A stretch of 64,000 nucleotides of DNA from Polyangium jinanense (GCF_028435365.1 NZ_JAGTJJ010000039.1:39660-103659), one strand, 5' to 3'. Counted from the stretch's first letter, positions 31,581-41,636 are shown. Notes: a model not told the origin generated them from the letters alone. Made by a program: numbers and translations.

Positions 31581-32984
31581 CTACCGCGCCATCATCACCG
31601 CCGCGAACGCCACGAGCGCCACGAGCATGAGCCCAGCGGCGGCATAGATGACGCCTCGACTCTTTGGCGCCGCCTCTGCGAGCGCGGCGTCTTGCGAAGA
31701 ACCTTCCGCGTCTGCGGCGAGCGGCGCGTCTGGGACCTCCTCGGCCTTCTTGCGGAGGTATTCGTCCCAGAGCACGACGGGCACCGCGCCCGATGGCGAT
31801 GCGGCCGCCTCCTCGGCTGCCGCGGCGAGCCCGGCCGGGACTGCGTCGGTGTGCGTCAGGTCCGCGCTGTCCGGTGGCGCTGAGTCACGCCCGAGGATGG
31901 GCAGCCCGTGCGCGCCGGACGGAGGCATGCTGATCGGCGCTGGGCGCACCGTGTCACGCATGTCGAGCGGCACTGCGTACTGCGACGTATCGTCCATCAT
32001 CGGCGGCGGCGTGAAGTCGGTCGGCGTCACCTCCTCGGTGCTCATGCCCGGGTCGGTGATGACCGGCAGGGGCGGCGGCGCCGGCGCGATCGACGAGGGC
32101 CTGGCGGCCTTGATCGCCGCTGCGGGGGGCAGGCCGGGACGGTCGTCGCCGAGCAGCGGCGTCAGGGCGTCGAGCAGCTCGTCGGCGGAGGCGAACCGCT
32201 TGTCGACGTCGCGCTGCAGGCAGCGATCGACCACGGCGGCGATGCGCGGGTCTGCGTCGGGCATCAGGTCCGACAAACCGCGGATCCGACCGGAGAGAAC
32301 CTCGGCGGCGGCGCCGTAGGGGGTGAGACCCTGGAAGACGCGGCGGCCGCTCAGCATCTCGGCGAGCACGACGCCGACGGACCAGAGGTCGGTGCGGTGA
32401 TCGACCGTCTTCAGCCCGCGCACTTGCTCGGGGCTCATGTACGCCGGCGAGCCCATCGTCTTGCCGGTGGCCGTGAAGTCTGCGCCTTGCTGCAGCGTCT
32501 TGCTCACGCCGAAGTCGAGGATCTTGAGCACGGGGGCCTCGCCGCCGGGCTCCTCGTGGAGGAAGAGGTTCGAAGGCTTCAGGTCGCGGTGCATGACGCG
32601 CGCCGCGTGCGCGGCCTTGAGGCCACGCGCGGTCTCGGCGGCGATGCGCAGCGCCACGACGGGGGCGATCTTGCGCTCGCGCTGGAGCTTCTCGCCCACC
32701 GTCTCGCCGCTCAGCATCTCCATCACCAGGAACGGATCGCCTGCGTCGGTTTGTCCGACGTCGTAGATCTCGACCACGTTGCGGTGGACGATGCGGCCGC
32801 AGGCGCGCGCCTCGCGCAGGAGCCGGAGACGCGCGTCCTCCGAGGCGTCGAGACCGCGGAGGAGCTTCAGCGCGACCTCACGCTCGGTGAGCTCGTTGAT
32901 TGCAGCCCATACGACGCCCATCCCCCCCTCCCCGAGGGGGCGCACGAGGCGGTATTTTCCACCGATCCTGGTGCCGGCTTTCAT
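31581..32984 (-). CDS. Eukaryote-type Ser/Thr protein kinase with C-terminal membrane anchor
   Basis: A 467-residue kinase. The N-terminal domain has the Gly-rich loop LGEGGMGVVW (residues 17-26), catalytic Lys40 in EVALKLL, the HRDLKPSNLFL loop near residue 135, DFGVSK and GSPAYMSPEQVRG. From about residue 290 is a disordered Pro/Ala/Thr-rich region. The last 20 residues form one membrane helix (VIYAAAGLMLVALVAFAAVM) with only three residues after it. The kinase domain is therefore cytoplasmic and there is no extracellular sensor, so input must come through the membrane or partner proteins. The stop codon touches the end of dispersed repeat copy 4. Confidence 0.93.
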   Translation of the reverse strand: MKAGTRIGGKYRLVRPLGEGGMGVVWAAINELTEREVALKLLRGLDASEDARLRLLREARACGRIVHRNVVEIYDVGQTDAGDPFLVMEMLSGETVGEKLQRERKIAPVVALRIAAETARGLKAAHAARVMHRDLKPSNLFLHEEPGGEAPVLKILDFGVSKTLQQGADFTATGKTMGSPAYMSPEQVRGLKTVDHRTDLWSVGVVLAEMLSGRRVFQGLTPYGAAAEVLSGRIRGLSDLMPDADPRIAAVVDRCLQRDVDKRFASADELLDALTPLLGDDRPGLPPAAAIKAARPSSIAPAPPPLPVITDPGMSTEEVTPTDFTPPPMMDDTSQYAVPLDMRDTVRPAPISMPPSGAHGLPILGRDSAPPDSADLTHTDAVPAGLAAAAEEAAASPSGAVPVVLWDEYLRKKAEEVPDAPLAADAEGSSQDAALAEAAPKSRGVIYAAAGLMLVALVAFAAVMMAR

Positions 32985-33160
32985 GAACGGTCGGGTCTCG
33001 CCGGGAAGGTTACGCTCACCGCCCGCGCGAGCCTAGAACAACCCGCCCCACGTGTCGGTTCGTCCTCATCCCCTGCCCCGATCCCTCGCGAAAGAGGGGG
33101 GATTTGCGCGGGGTTCTTGCCGCTTCCGCGCGGGACGGGGCTCGGAGGTCAGAAATCGTC

Positions 33161-33166
33161 TATAAG
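33161..33166 (+). promoter_or_regulatory. Possible -10 box upstream of the small secreted-protein gene
   Basis: TATAAG at 33161-33166 lies 62 bp before the ATG at 33229, in a locally A/T-richer patch. There is no convincing -35 at the right distance, so this is only a candidate. Confidence 0.25.
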
Positions 33167-33228
33167 CAGAGAGGGTGCAGCCTGGGCCGGCGCACCCCGT
33201 TCTTGGCTTGGCCCGTCGAGGGGATTTC

Positions 33229-33435
33229 ATGAAGGCTTCTTTCTTGCAGTGGGGGTCGCGCCTCAGCTTTTTCGCGCTCGTGGGTGCGGGGTTCGGCGCT
33301 CGTGACATGTGTCTGGGCAACGATGGACCGCCGCCGGATCCGCCGGCGCCCGTGGACGCCGGCGAGGACGCACCCGACGGAGCCATGAGCAAGCGGCCTG
33401 CGCTCCCCACTCCGGGCGACGTGCGCCCGATCTGA
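33229..33435 (+). CDS. Small predicted exported protein
   Basis: A 68-residue protein: a short hydrophobic start (MKASFLQWGSRLSFFALVGA), then a Pro/Asp-rich tail (DGPPPDPPAPVDAGEDAPDG). A GAGGGG ribosome binding site lies just before the ATG, and codon use matches neighbours. It resembles the short Asp/Pro-rich exported peptides common in myxobacteria. Function unknown. Its frame stops 20 bp before the next gene on the same strand, so the two may be co-transcribed. Confidence 0.5.
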   Translation: MKASFLQWGSRLSFFALVGAGFGARDMCLGNDGPPPDPPAPVDAGEDAPDGAMSKRPALPTPGDVRPI

Positions 33436-33455
33436 GGACATGGCGAGGGCGTCGT

Positions 33456-34535
33456 ATGGAAGGGGAAGGGCGATTTCATAAGCTGGTCGGTTCGGTCGCC
33501 GCGATCCCGGCGCCACCGCTCGACGCCCCGCTCGCGGGCCTCGATCACCTGCGCCGCCTCGGCCTGCGCCTGCTCGGCCCCTTCCTCTCGCGCTCGCTGC
33601 TCACCGATCGCGAGCGCCGTGTCGCCGTCCTCGGCTCGGTGCTCATCGTCGCCGCGTTTTTCCTGGCCTCGTCGTGGCCCGTCGTGATGCTCGTGCTGGG
33701 GCCGCTCGTCTGGGGCATCCCGCACGTGCTCGCGGATGTGCGCTACCTCGTGGCGCGGCCGGGCCTGCATCGGCGGCCGCTCGTGCTCGCGGCGATCGGC
33801 GCGGGCATCCTCGCCGCGGGCCTCGGCTTCGGGGTGCGCGGGGGCCTCGTCGGCGCGGCGCTCGCGCTCTGTGTGGCGCGGACGTCGTGGTCACGAAGGC
33901 TCATCGGACTCTCCGTGGTGGGCGCGTTGTTCCTGCTCGCGCGGCGCGCCGGATGGCTCGCCGACCTTGCGTTCGCGCACCTGCACAACCTCGTCGCGGT
34001 CGTGATCTGGTGGGCCTGGCGGCCACGGAAGACGCGCCTGCACCTCGTGCCGATCGCGCTCTTCGCGGCGGGCACGGCGGCGCTTTTGCTCGGCGCGGCA
34101 GAGCCCTTGCTCGCGTGGAGCGGGGGCGCGGAGGCGCGCTGGACGGGGCTCGGGATGCGCTACCTCTCGTGGACCCTGAGCCCCATGCCGACGGGACCAT
34201 TCGCAGCGCGGTTCGTCGTGCTCTACGCGTTCGCGCAGGCGACACACTACATCGTCTGGCTCCGGCTCATGCCGGAGGACGATCGACCGAGCAAGACGCC
34301 GCGCTCCTACCGGCAGAGCTTCCGGGCGCTCACGGGGGACATCGGCGGGTGGATCCTCTGGCTCTCGGCGATCGGCGCGGTCGCGCTCATCGTGTGGGCG
34401 TTCTTCGGTCCGGGCGCCGCGCGAGACGGTTACCTGCGGCTCGCGTTCTTCCACGGCCATCTCGAGCTCGCCGCGGGCGCTCTCCTCTGGGCCGAAGGCC
34501 GCCGCGCCTGGTCGCCGCCCGAGGCCGCCGCCTGA
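33456..34535 (+). CDS. Polytopic membrane protein of unknown function
   Basis: A 359-residue protein with about nine hydrophobic segments, for example RRVAVLGSVLIVAAFFLASS, PVVMLVLGPLVWGIPHVLAD, LVPIALFAAGTAALLLGAAE and WILWLSAIGAVALIVWAFFG. Conserved-looking polar residues lie inside or next to membrane segments: WGIPHVLADVRYLV, AHLHNLVAVVIWW, FAQATHYIVWLRLMPED and FFHGHLELA. Repeated His residues in membrane helices suggest metal or heme binding or an enzymatic role, but no family is recognised. A small membrane protein gene begins 5 bp after the stop, indicating an operon. Confidence 0.7.
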   Translation: MEGEGRFHKLVGSVAAIPAPPLDAPLAGLDHLRRLGLRLLGPFLSRSLLTDRERRVAVLGSVLIVAAFFLASSWPVVMLVLGPLVWGIPHVLADVRYLVARPGLHRRPLVLAAIGAGILAAGLGFGVRGGLVGAALALCVARTSWSRRLIGLSVVGALFLLARRAGWLADLAFAHLHNLVAVVIWWAWRPRKTRLHLVPIALFAAGTAALLLGAAEPLLAWSGGAEARWTGLGMRYLSWTLSPMPTGPFAARFVVLYAFAQATHYIVWLRLMPEDDRPSKTPRSYRQSFRALTGDIGGWILWLSAIGAVALIVWAFFGPGAARDGYLRLAFFHGHLELAAGALLWAEGRRAWSPPEAAA

Positions 34536-34540
34536 CGGGC

Positions 34541-34936
34541 ATGCAGGCCGGGGAGGCGATCGCCCGGTACGGCGTGGCGTTCGTCCTGACGCAGGCGATC
34601 GAGGTCCCGATCTACCGGCGCGCTCTCGGCGTGCGGCCGCTCGTCGCGTTCGGCGCGAGCGCGATCACGCACCCGATCGTGTGGTTCGTCATGCCGAGCC
34701 TGTGGAGGTCGCTGTACGTGGCGGCGATCAGCGCCGATCGGCGGTTCGTGCTGGGGGAGCTCGGGTACTACCTCGGGTACGGGGTCCTCGCGGAGGGGTT
34801 CGCCGTGGCGGTGGAAGCGGCGTACTTCTGGAAGGCGGGGATCACGGCGCGGAGGGCGTTCGGGTGGGCGATCGCGGCGAACGCGGTGAGCTCGCTGCTT
34901 GGGCAAGCGCTGCGGGCGGCGACGGGGTGGCCTTGA
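34541..34936 (+). CDS. Small membrane protein of unknown function
   Basis: A 131-residue protein with four hydrophobic stretches (IARYGVAFVLTQAIEVPIY, RPLVAFGASAITHPIVWFVM, GELGYYLGYGVLAEGFAVAV, AFGWAIAANAVSSLLGQAL). The pairing of Glu in TQAIEVPIY with His in ITHPIVWF inside helices is notable. It starts 5 bp after the larger membrane protein and is probably made with it. Its last 95 bp overlap the 3' end of the convergent Lgt-like gene, a long antisense overlap for two real genes. Confidence 0.62.
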   Translation: MQAGEAIARYGVAFVLTQAIEVPIYRRALGVRPLVAFGASAITHPIVWFVMPSLWRSLYVAAISADRRFVLGELGYYLGYGVLAEGFAVAVEAAYFWKAGITARRAFGWAIAANAVSSLLGQALRAATGWP

Positions 34937-35624
34937 GCAGGAGCAAGACGATCCCGACCGGGATCATCACGCCGAGGCAAACCCACTGCGCCGCCGTGAG
35001 CCCGTGCCACCGCGGATCCGAGAAACGCCCGTCCTCCGCGCGCAAAAAATCCAAGCCCAGACGCAGGGCTCCATAAGCGACCGCGAGCACGCCGGTCACC
35101 ACGCCCGGGCGCGACGCGCGACGCGACGCGAGCACGACGAGCACGACGAGCAGCGGCGTCGCCATCCACTCGAGCAAGCCGAGGTCGAAGCGCGCGCCGC
35201 CCGGGTACTGCACGGCGAGCCAGGACGAGGAGAGCCGGCCCGGATGATCATGCGCGAACGCGCAAGCCGCGCGCGCAAAAATCCATCCGAAGGGAAACGC
35301 GTACGTGGCCGCGTCGGCCGCGGCGAGCACGGGCATCCGCAGCGCCCGCGCGAGCCCCACGAGGCCCACGATCGCCCCGAGGCAACCGCCCGCCGACGAG
35401 AGCGTCCCGCCTCCGCCCACGAGCTTCCCCACGCCGTACGCGCCGCCGATCGCCGCCGCCACCGTGCCGATCGCGAGCGCCTCGATCGCCCCCTTCGAAC
35501 CGAGCTCGAGGGCACGCGCGCGCCGCACGAGCACGAGGTGGTTCACGATCACCGAGAGCGTGAGCAAGAGGCCGAACCCGTGGAGGCCGAACGGCAAGGC
35601 GGGAAACTTGAACCAGGGGATCAC
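34842..35624 (-). CDS. Prolipoprotein diacylglyceryl transferase-like protein (Lgt family)
   Basis: A 260-residue membrane protein. Lgt moves a diacylglyceryl group from phosphatidylglycerol to the lipobox Cys of prolipoproteins. Family features are present: an N-terminal GLHGFGLLLTLSVIVNHLVL segment, FPFGWIFARAACAFAHDHPG where the usual GRIGNF has become a looser Arg/Phe motif, and the C-terminal YGALRLGLDFLRAEDGRFSD with GLTAAQWVCLGVMIPVGIVL. The central signature is weaker than in housekeeping Lgt, so it may be a paralogue. Its N-terminus is near the divergent CPBP protease gene (24 bp). The C-terminal tail is Pro/Ser-rich. Confidence 0.72.
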   Translation of the reverse strand: MIPWFKFPALPFGLHGFGLLLTLSVIVNHLVLVRRARALELGSKGAIEALAIGTVAAAIGGAYGVGKLVGGGGTLSSAGGCLGAIVGLVGLARALRMPVLAAADAATYAFPFGWIFARAACAFAHDHPGRLSSSWLAVQYPGGARFDLGLLEWMATPLLVVLVVLASRRASRPGVVTGVLAVAYGALRLGLDFLRAEDGRFSDPRWHGLTAAQWVCLGVMIPVGIVLLLLKATPSPPAALAQAASSPRSPRSPTRTPSAP

Positions 35625-35648
35625 GCGAGACTGCTACGATGCCACGGC

Positions 35649-36377
35649 ATGCGCGAGGAAGGCACGAGCTCGCGATCCCCGGCGCGCGCGGCGCTCGTCT
35701 TTGCTGTCGCCTGCGCGCTCCTCGCGCTCCTCCGGTTCGAGGGCATGGCCATCGGCAGCTTGCTCGTGCGGCCGATCGCGACGCTGCTCGACCCGCGCAT
35801 GCAAAGGCACGCCGGCTGGGTCCTGGCCCACGTGGTGCTGCTGTTCGCCGCGCCGCTCGCCCTCGCCAGGATCGGGGGCCTTCCCAAACCCGCGCACCTC
35901 GGGCTCGGGTTCGGCGACGCGCGGCGCTGGGGGACGATCACGATCGGGCTCTTGCCCCTCGTGGTGATCGGCGCCGCGATCCTCGCGCGTGTGCCTGGCG
36001 TCGCCGCGCATTACCGAGCCCACACGGCGGGGATCTCCGGGCTCTTCGGGTGGTTCGGGTGGATCGCCATGTGGGGCGCCGCGTTTTTCGCCTGGGAGTT
36101 CTTCTTTCGAGGTCTGCTCGTCGTGGGCCTCGCGCGGGATCTCGGCGGACCTGCCGCGATCGTGCTGCACCTTCTGCCGTTCACCCTCGTGCACGTGGGC
36201 AAGCCCGCTCTGGAGGTCCTCCTGACCGTTCCGGGAGGCCTTGTCTTCGGCGCCCTCGCCTTCCGGGGTCGCTCGATGCTCGGGCCCTTCCTGCTTCACT
36301 GGACGCTCGGCGCGAGCCTCGATCTGTTCGTCGCTCGAAGCGTATCCGCCCTTCCCTCGCTCGCCTCTGGCGGCTAA
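35649..36377 (+). CDS. CPBP-family intramembrane metalloprotease
   Basis: A 242-residue membrane protein of the CPBP (CAAX protease and bacteriocin-processing) group. The active-site motifs are in the usual order within helices: AAFFAWEFFFRGLLVVGLAR (the E-x3-R motif, with Trp-Glu instead of Glu-Glu), then LLPFTLVHVGKPALEVLLTV with the F-x3-H motif, and FRGRSMLGPFLLHWTLGA with the last His. Members cut substrates inside the membrane. A MYXO-CTERM-tailed protein is encoded two genes downstream, a plausible substrate type (see findings). The gene starts 24 bp from the divergent Lgt-like gene and ends 13 bp before a kinase gene. Confidence 0.85.
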   Translation: MREEGTSSRSPARAALVFAVACALLALLRFEGMAIGSLLVRPIATLLDPRMQRHAGWVLAHVVLLFAAPLALARIGGLPKPAHLGLGFGDARRWGTITIGLLPLVVIGAAILARVPGVAAHYRAHTAGISGLFGWFGWIAMWGAAFFAWEFFFRGLLVVGLARDLGGPAAIVLHLLPFTLVHVGKPALEVLLTVPGGLVFGALAFRGRSMLGPFLLHWTLGASLDLFVARSVSALPSLASGG

Positions 36378-36390
36378 AACCGTCGAGCGC

Positions 36391-37800
36391 GTGCCCGAGC
36401 CCCAAGCCTCCCAGCCCGATCTCGAGCTGCCCAGCATCATCGGCCGTTACGAGGTCTTACGCCTCGTCGGCGAAGGCGCGATGGGCCGCGTGCTCTGCGC
36501 CCACGATCCCGTGCTCGGTCGTGATGTCGCGGTGAAGCTCTTGCGCGGCGATCTCCTGATCCCGCGCGACGTGCGGGAGGGCCTGCTCGCCCGCATGCGC
36601 CACGAGGCTCGCGCCGCCGCACGCGTCGCGCATCCGAACCTCGTCACGCTGCACGACATGGGCGAGGACGGGCGCTTCGGGCTCTACCTCGTGTTCGAGT
36701 ACGTCGAAGGGCCGACGCTCAAGCAACGCCTGAAGGCCGGCGCAATGCCAGCCGGCGAGGCCGCGCGGCTCGCGCGCGAGCTCGGGAGCGCGCTCACGTT
36801 CGCGCACGGCGAGGGCATCCTCCACCGCGACATCAAGCCCGAGAACATCATCCTCTCGCGCACCGGCGGCAAGATCGCGGACTTCGGCATCGCCAAGATC
36901 CCCGACTCGACGCTCACGCACGCAGGCGGCCTCATGGGCACACCCGCCTACAGCGCGCCCGAGACGTTCGGCGGGAAGAACTTTTCCCCCGCGAGTGATC
37001 AGTTTTCTCTCGCTGCATCGCTGTACGAAGCGCTCTTCGGCGAACGCGCGTTCCCCGGCGACGACGCCGTCGAGGTGGCCGCGCGAATCGCGCGGGATCC
37101 GCCGAACCGCTTGGCCACGCGCCGCGGCCTGCCCGCCGCCGTGGACGACGTCTTCGCCGTGGCGATGGCCAAGGCGCCGCACGATCGCTACGAGAGCTGC
37201 GCGGCGTTCGGCGAAGCCCTCGCCGAGGCGCTCGCGCCCGCCGTGGAGACGCCCGCGCCCCGCGCCACCGCGCCGAGCGCGCCCGGCCGCGTGACGGCCG
37301 CGTCCATCCACCACGAGGCGATGCCGCACGCCGCAGGAGAGCTGCCGTCCGAGCGCAAGCGCGGGCAAGTGCTGATCGGCATGGTCGTCGTCGCGGTCAC
37401 GGCCACGCTGCTCGTGCGGCTCGCGCTCCACGACGACAGCGAAGCCCAGAACCGGCGCGCGCTTCCCTCGGCGAGCGCCTCCACCGACGTCCCCCCGCCC
37501 GCCTCGGCCGACAAACCTCGCCCGACCGTGTCCACGCCGCAGCCGCGCACCTCGCGCCCGCGCGTCGAGCCCTCGAGCGCGGCGAGCGAGGATCCCCCGG
37601 AGGCCGAGGCCGACGCGGGGCCCGAGCTCGCGACGGACGCGGGCCTCGACGCGAGCGCGCCTGCGCCTTCGGGATCGGCCGCGCCCTCTGCGTCGCCCAC
37701 GAGCGCCCCGTCGGCGAGCCCCACGAGCGCGCCCTCCGCCCTTCCCGCTTCCCCGGCGCCGGCCGCTTCGCAGGCCGCACCCGCGCCGGCCAAACCGTAG
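36391..37800 (+). CDS. Eukaryote-type Ser/Thr protein kinase with one membrane helix
   Basis: A 469-residue kinase. The catalytic domain runs from about residue 20 to 290: VGEGAMGRVL loop, VAVKLL Lys, ILHRDIKPENIIL, DFGIAK and MGTPAYSAPETFGG. A single helix (GQVLIGMVVVAVTATLLVRL) lies at about residue 330, followed by a Pro/Ser/Ala-rich tail of 120 residues that would be outside the cytoplasm. The tail has no folded domain, unlike PASTA kinases. The GTG at 36391 is the first start after the CPBP stop and gives a normal-length N-terminus. The next gene begins 12 bp later. Confidence 0.9.
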   Translation: MPEPQASQPDLELPSIIGRYEVLRLVGEGAMGRVLCAHDPVLGRDVAVKLLRGDLLIPRDVREGLLARMRHEARAAARVAHPNLVTLHDMGEDGRFGLYLVFEYVEGPTLKQRLKAGAMPAGEAARLARELGSALTFAHGEGILHRDIKPENIILSRTGGKIADFGIAKIPDSTLTHAGGLMGTPAYSAPETFGGKNFSPASDQFSLAASLYEALFGERAFPGDDAVEVAARIARDPPNRLATRRGLPAAVDDVFAVAMAKAPHDRYESCAAFGEALAEALAPAVETPAPRATAPSAPGRVTAASIHHEAMPHAAGELPSERKRGQVLIGMVVVAVTATLLVRLALHDDSEAQNRRALPSASASTDVPPPASADKPRPTVSTPQPRTSRPRVEPSSAASEDPPEAEADAGPELATDAGLDASAPAPSGSAAPSASPTSAPSASPTSAPSALPASPAPAASQAAPAPAKP

Positions 37801-37812
37801 AGGCCTTTCGCC

Positions 37813-39087
37813 ATGATCATGCGTTCTTTTGCTTTTCCGATCAGAGCCGCCTTACCCGCGGCGCTGCTGCTCAGCATCCCGAGCGCGGCCTTCGCCGCGC
37901 CGTCGCTCACCGTGGAGAACACGGGTCAACCGGCGACGCTCCCGGGCAACATCACGAACGACTTCAACATCCTGACCATCAAGAGCGGCGCCGTGCTCCG
38001 CGTGCTCGCCAAGGGCACGGGGCCCTCGACGGGACGCCTGCACATCCGCGCCAACCGCATCATCATCGAGTCCGACGGCTTGATCGACGCCACGGGCTCG
38101 GGTCATCCCGGCAAGGCGGGCCTGCCCGGCGAGGGCATGGGCGGCGGTCAGGTGAACGGGAACAGCGCGGGCGGCGGCGGCGCGTACTTCGGCGGCGGCG
38201 GCGACGGGACGACCCAGGCGCCCCTGTGCGGCGGTCCCTTCGGCCTCGGCGGCTCGTCCTACGGCACCCCCTCGATGCTCGACCTCGGCAGCGCGGGCGG
38301 CTCGGGCAGCTCGACGCCCGGCATGGGCGCGAGCGGCGGCAACGGCGGCGGCGGGGTCTGGCTGCAAGCCACGCGCATCGAGATCAACGGGACGATCGCG
38401 GCGAACGGCGCGAACGGCAACGTGCTCTCCAACATCGGCGCGGGCGGCGGCGCGGGCGGCCACGTGATCCTCGACGCCTACGTCATCGACTGGCAGACGA
38501 AGGCGAAGATCACGGCGAAGGGCGGCGCCGGCGGGATCGGCACGGTCGGCGTCGGCGGCTCAGGCGGCGGCGGCATCGTGCGCATCCACGCGAGCAGCGT
38601 GTCGTCGCCGCCGGTGGGCGTCATCGACGTGAACGGCGGGCCGGCGTCCGAGGGTTGTTCCACGGGCATCGGAGATCAGGGCACGAACGAGTTCGACGAT
38701 CAGAACGTCGAGTGCACCGACTTCGACGCCGACGGGGCGCGCTCGATCCTGTGCGGCGAGACCGACTGCGACGACACGAACGACAAGATCGCGCCGGGCC
38801 TGCCCGAGACCTGCAACGGCATCGACGACAACTGCAATAACGAGATCGACGAGGACGCGACGTGCCCGGGGGGCCTCATTTGCCAGGCCGGCAAGTGCGA
38901 CTCGGAGGTCTCGCCCGACGCGGGCCCGACGACCGACGGCGGCGCGCCCGCCGCGCCCGAGACGGTCGAGTACCGCGGCGGCTGCTCGCTCGCGCCCGCG
39001 GCCCAGGGCGGGTTCGCGCTCGCGGGCCTCGGGCTCGTGGCGGCGCTCGCGGCGCGGCTCGCGCGAAGGGCGAGGAAGGCACGATGA
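37813..39087 (+). CDS. Glycine-rich secreted protein with MopE metal-binding motif and MYXO-CTERM-like tail
   Basis: A 424-residue exported protein with signal peptide (IRAALPAALLLSIPSAAFAA). Residues about 75-280 are Gly-rich with short strands (GAVLRVLAKGTG, GGGVWLQATRIEINGTIAAN, GGGIVRIHAS). At about 300-360 is the putative metal-binding motif of MopE/SprE-like proteins: DFDADGARSILCGETDCDDT, then PGLPETCNGIDDNCNNEIDE. The C-terminus is a MYXO-CTERM-like signal: GGCSLAPAAQGG, a hydrophobic helix (FALAGLGLVAALAA) and RLARRARKAR. Such tails are cut by an intramembrane protease and the Cys modified for surface display. The stop overlaps the next ATG (ATGA). Confidence 0.82.
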   Translation: MIMRSFAFPIRAALPAALLLSIPSAAFAAPSLTVENTGQPATLPGNITNDFNILTIKSGAVLRVLAKGTGPSTGRLHIRANRIIIESDGLIDATGSGHPGKAGLPGEGMGGGQVNGNSAGGGGAYFGGGGDGTTQAPLCGGPFGLGGSSYGTPSMLDLGSAGGSGSSTPGMGASGGNGGGGVWLQATRIEINGTIAANGANGNVLSNIGAGGGAGGHVILDAYVIDWQTKAKITAKGGAGGIGTVGVGGSGGGGIVRIHASSVSSPPVGVIDVNGGPASEGCSTGIGDQGTNEFDDQNVECTDFDADGARSILCGETDCDDTNDKIAPGLPETCNGIDDNCNNEIDEDATCPGGLICQAGKCDSEVSPDAGPTTDGGAPAAPETVEYRGGCSLAPAAQGGFALAGLGLVAALAARLARRARKAR

Positions 39088-39584
39088 AAACCGGAACGAG
39101 GCACATGATGCGCAAGACGACTTGGCTCTTCTTCGCGACGGCCCTCGTGGTCGCCCTGCCCTACGGCTGCGGCTCCGAGGAAGAGGGCCCGTTGTTCCCC
39201 GGCGCGGGCGGCGATGGCGGTGAGGGCGGCGCGGGCGGCGATGGCGGCGCAGGCGGCCAGGGCGGCGCGGGCGGTGAAGGCGGCGCAGGCGGCCAGGGCG
39301 GCGCGGGCGGGGGTTCGTCGTGTGATCCGACCACGGGCATGACCGCGTGCGACGCCTGCGTCTACGGCCAGTGTTGCGCGGCGGCGCTCGCATGCGATGA
39401 AGGGACGCCGTGCGACGCGCTCTGGAACTGCGCGCGCACGGCGGGTTGTCTCTCCCCTTCCGAGTCGGACTTCGACGGCTGCGCCGTCAAAGCCTGCCCG
39501 ATGGAGGCGACGACCGAAGCTGTCTCCGCGCTCGAATCCTTGGCAGGTTGTATCCGGACGAGCTGCGGGAAAACGTGCGGATGA
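39084..39584 (+). CDS. Glycine-rich, cysteine-rich lipoprotein
   Basis: A 166-residue lipoprotein. The hydrophobic signal (RKTTWLFFATALVVALPYGC) ends in a lipobox-like YGC. A spacer of about 40 residues is built from GGDGG/GGAGG/GGQGG repeats. The C-terminal domain of about 85 residues has 12 cysteines (SSCDPTTGMTACDACVYGQC, CDALWNCARTAGC, CIRTSCGKTCG). This repeat-spacer-plus-Cys design is characteristic of large lipoprotein families in Sorangium-type myxobacteria. The ATG overlaps the previous stop (coupled translation); an ATG 21 bp later is an alternative. Function unknown. Confidence 0.72.
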   Translation: MKTGTRHMMRKTTWLFFATALVVALPYGCGSEEEGPLFPGAGGDGGEGGAGGDGGAGGQGGAGGEGGAGGQGGAGGGSSCDPTTGMTACDACVYGQCCAAALACDEGTPCDALWNCARTAGCLSPSESDFDGCAVKACPMEATTEAVSALESLAGCIRTSCGKTCG

Positions 39585-39666
39585 CGCAGCACAGCGAAAA
39601 CCCGGGACTTGACAGAAGCACGCCCGCGGAGGACACGCTCGCGGGGCGGGAGGCCGCGATCACCTC

Positions 39667-40643
<977 letters not shown>

Positions 40644-40647
<4 letters not shown>

Positions 40648-41630
40648 CCGTCTTGCGCTACAGGGAGGCGGTTCGCGCCGCCATGATCGAGGAAATGGAG
40701 CGCGACGAGCGCGTCTACCTCATCGGCGAGGAGGTCGGCGCGTACCAGGGCGCGTACAAGGTGAGCGAGGGCATGCTCGAGCGCTTCGGCCCGAAGCGCG
40801 TGATCGACGCCCCGATCACGGAGAGCGGCTTCACGGGCATCTCGATCGGCGCGGCGATGGTCGGACTCCGGCCGATCGTCGAGTACATGACGTGGAACTT
40901 CTCCGCCGTCGCGTTTGATCAGATCCTGAACAACGCGGCGAAGATCCGACAGATGTCGGGCGGCCAGCTCCACGTGCCCATCGTGCTGCGCGCGCCGAAC
41001 GGATCGGCGCGGCAAGTGGGCTCGCAGCACTCGCACGCGATGGAGCACTTTTACGCGCACGTTCCCGGCTTGAAGGTTTTGGCTCCCGCGACGCCCGCCG
41101 ACGCGAAGGGCCTGCTCAAGACGGCGATCCGCGACGAAGATCCGGTGCTCTTCATGGAGAGCGAGACGCTCTACAACGTGAAGGGCGAAGTGCCGGACGA
41201 TCCGGATGTCCTCGTCCCGATGGGCCAGGCTCGCATCGCGCGCGAGGGCAAGGACGTGTCGATCATCGCGTACGGTCGCCCGGTGCACGTGGCGCTCGAG
41301 GCCGCGGCGCAGCTCGAAAAGGAGGGCATCGACGCGGAGGTCGTGGATCTCCGATCGCTGCGTCCGCTCGACGAGCAAGCGCTCGTGCGGACGGTGCAGA
41401 AGACGCACCGCGCGGTGCTCACCTACGAGGGCTGGCCGTATGGCGGCGTGGGCGGCGAGATCGTCGACCGCATCCAGCGGCTCGCCTTCGACGAGCTCGA
41501 CGCGCCGATCCTGCGCGTCACGTTCCGCGACGTACCCATGCCGTACAACGCGAAGCTCGAGCAGTACGTCCTGCCGCAACCCGATCGGATCGCCGACGCG
41601 GTCCGCCAGGTGCTGTACCGAAAGGGCTGA
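40644..41630 (+). CDS. pdhB: Pyruvate dehydrogenase E1 component, beta subunit
   Basis: A 328-residue partner of PdhA that binds the pyrimidine end of ThDP. Motifs: YREAVRAAMIEEMERDERVY, IGEEVGAYQGAYKVSEGM, DAPITESGFTGISIGAAMVG (with the ThDP-activating Glu), YMTWNFSAVAFDQILNNAAK and RAPNG near residue 115. The C-terminal transketolase-type domain includes VVDLRSLRPLDEQALVRTVQ. The ATG overlaps the pdhA stop by four bases, and pdhC follows after 6 bp, so the three are translated as a unit. Confidence 0.95.
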
Positions 41631-41636
41631 TCGGTC

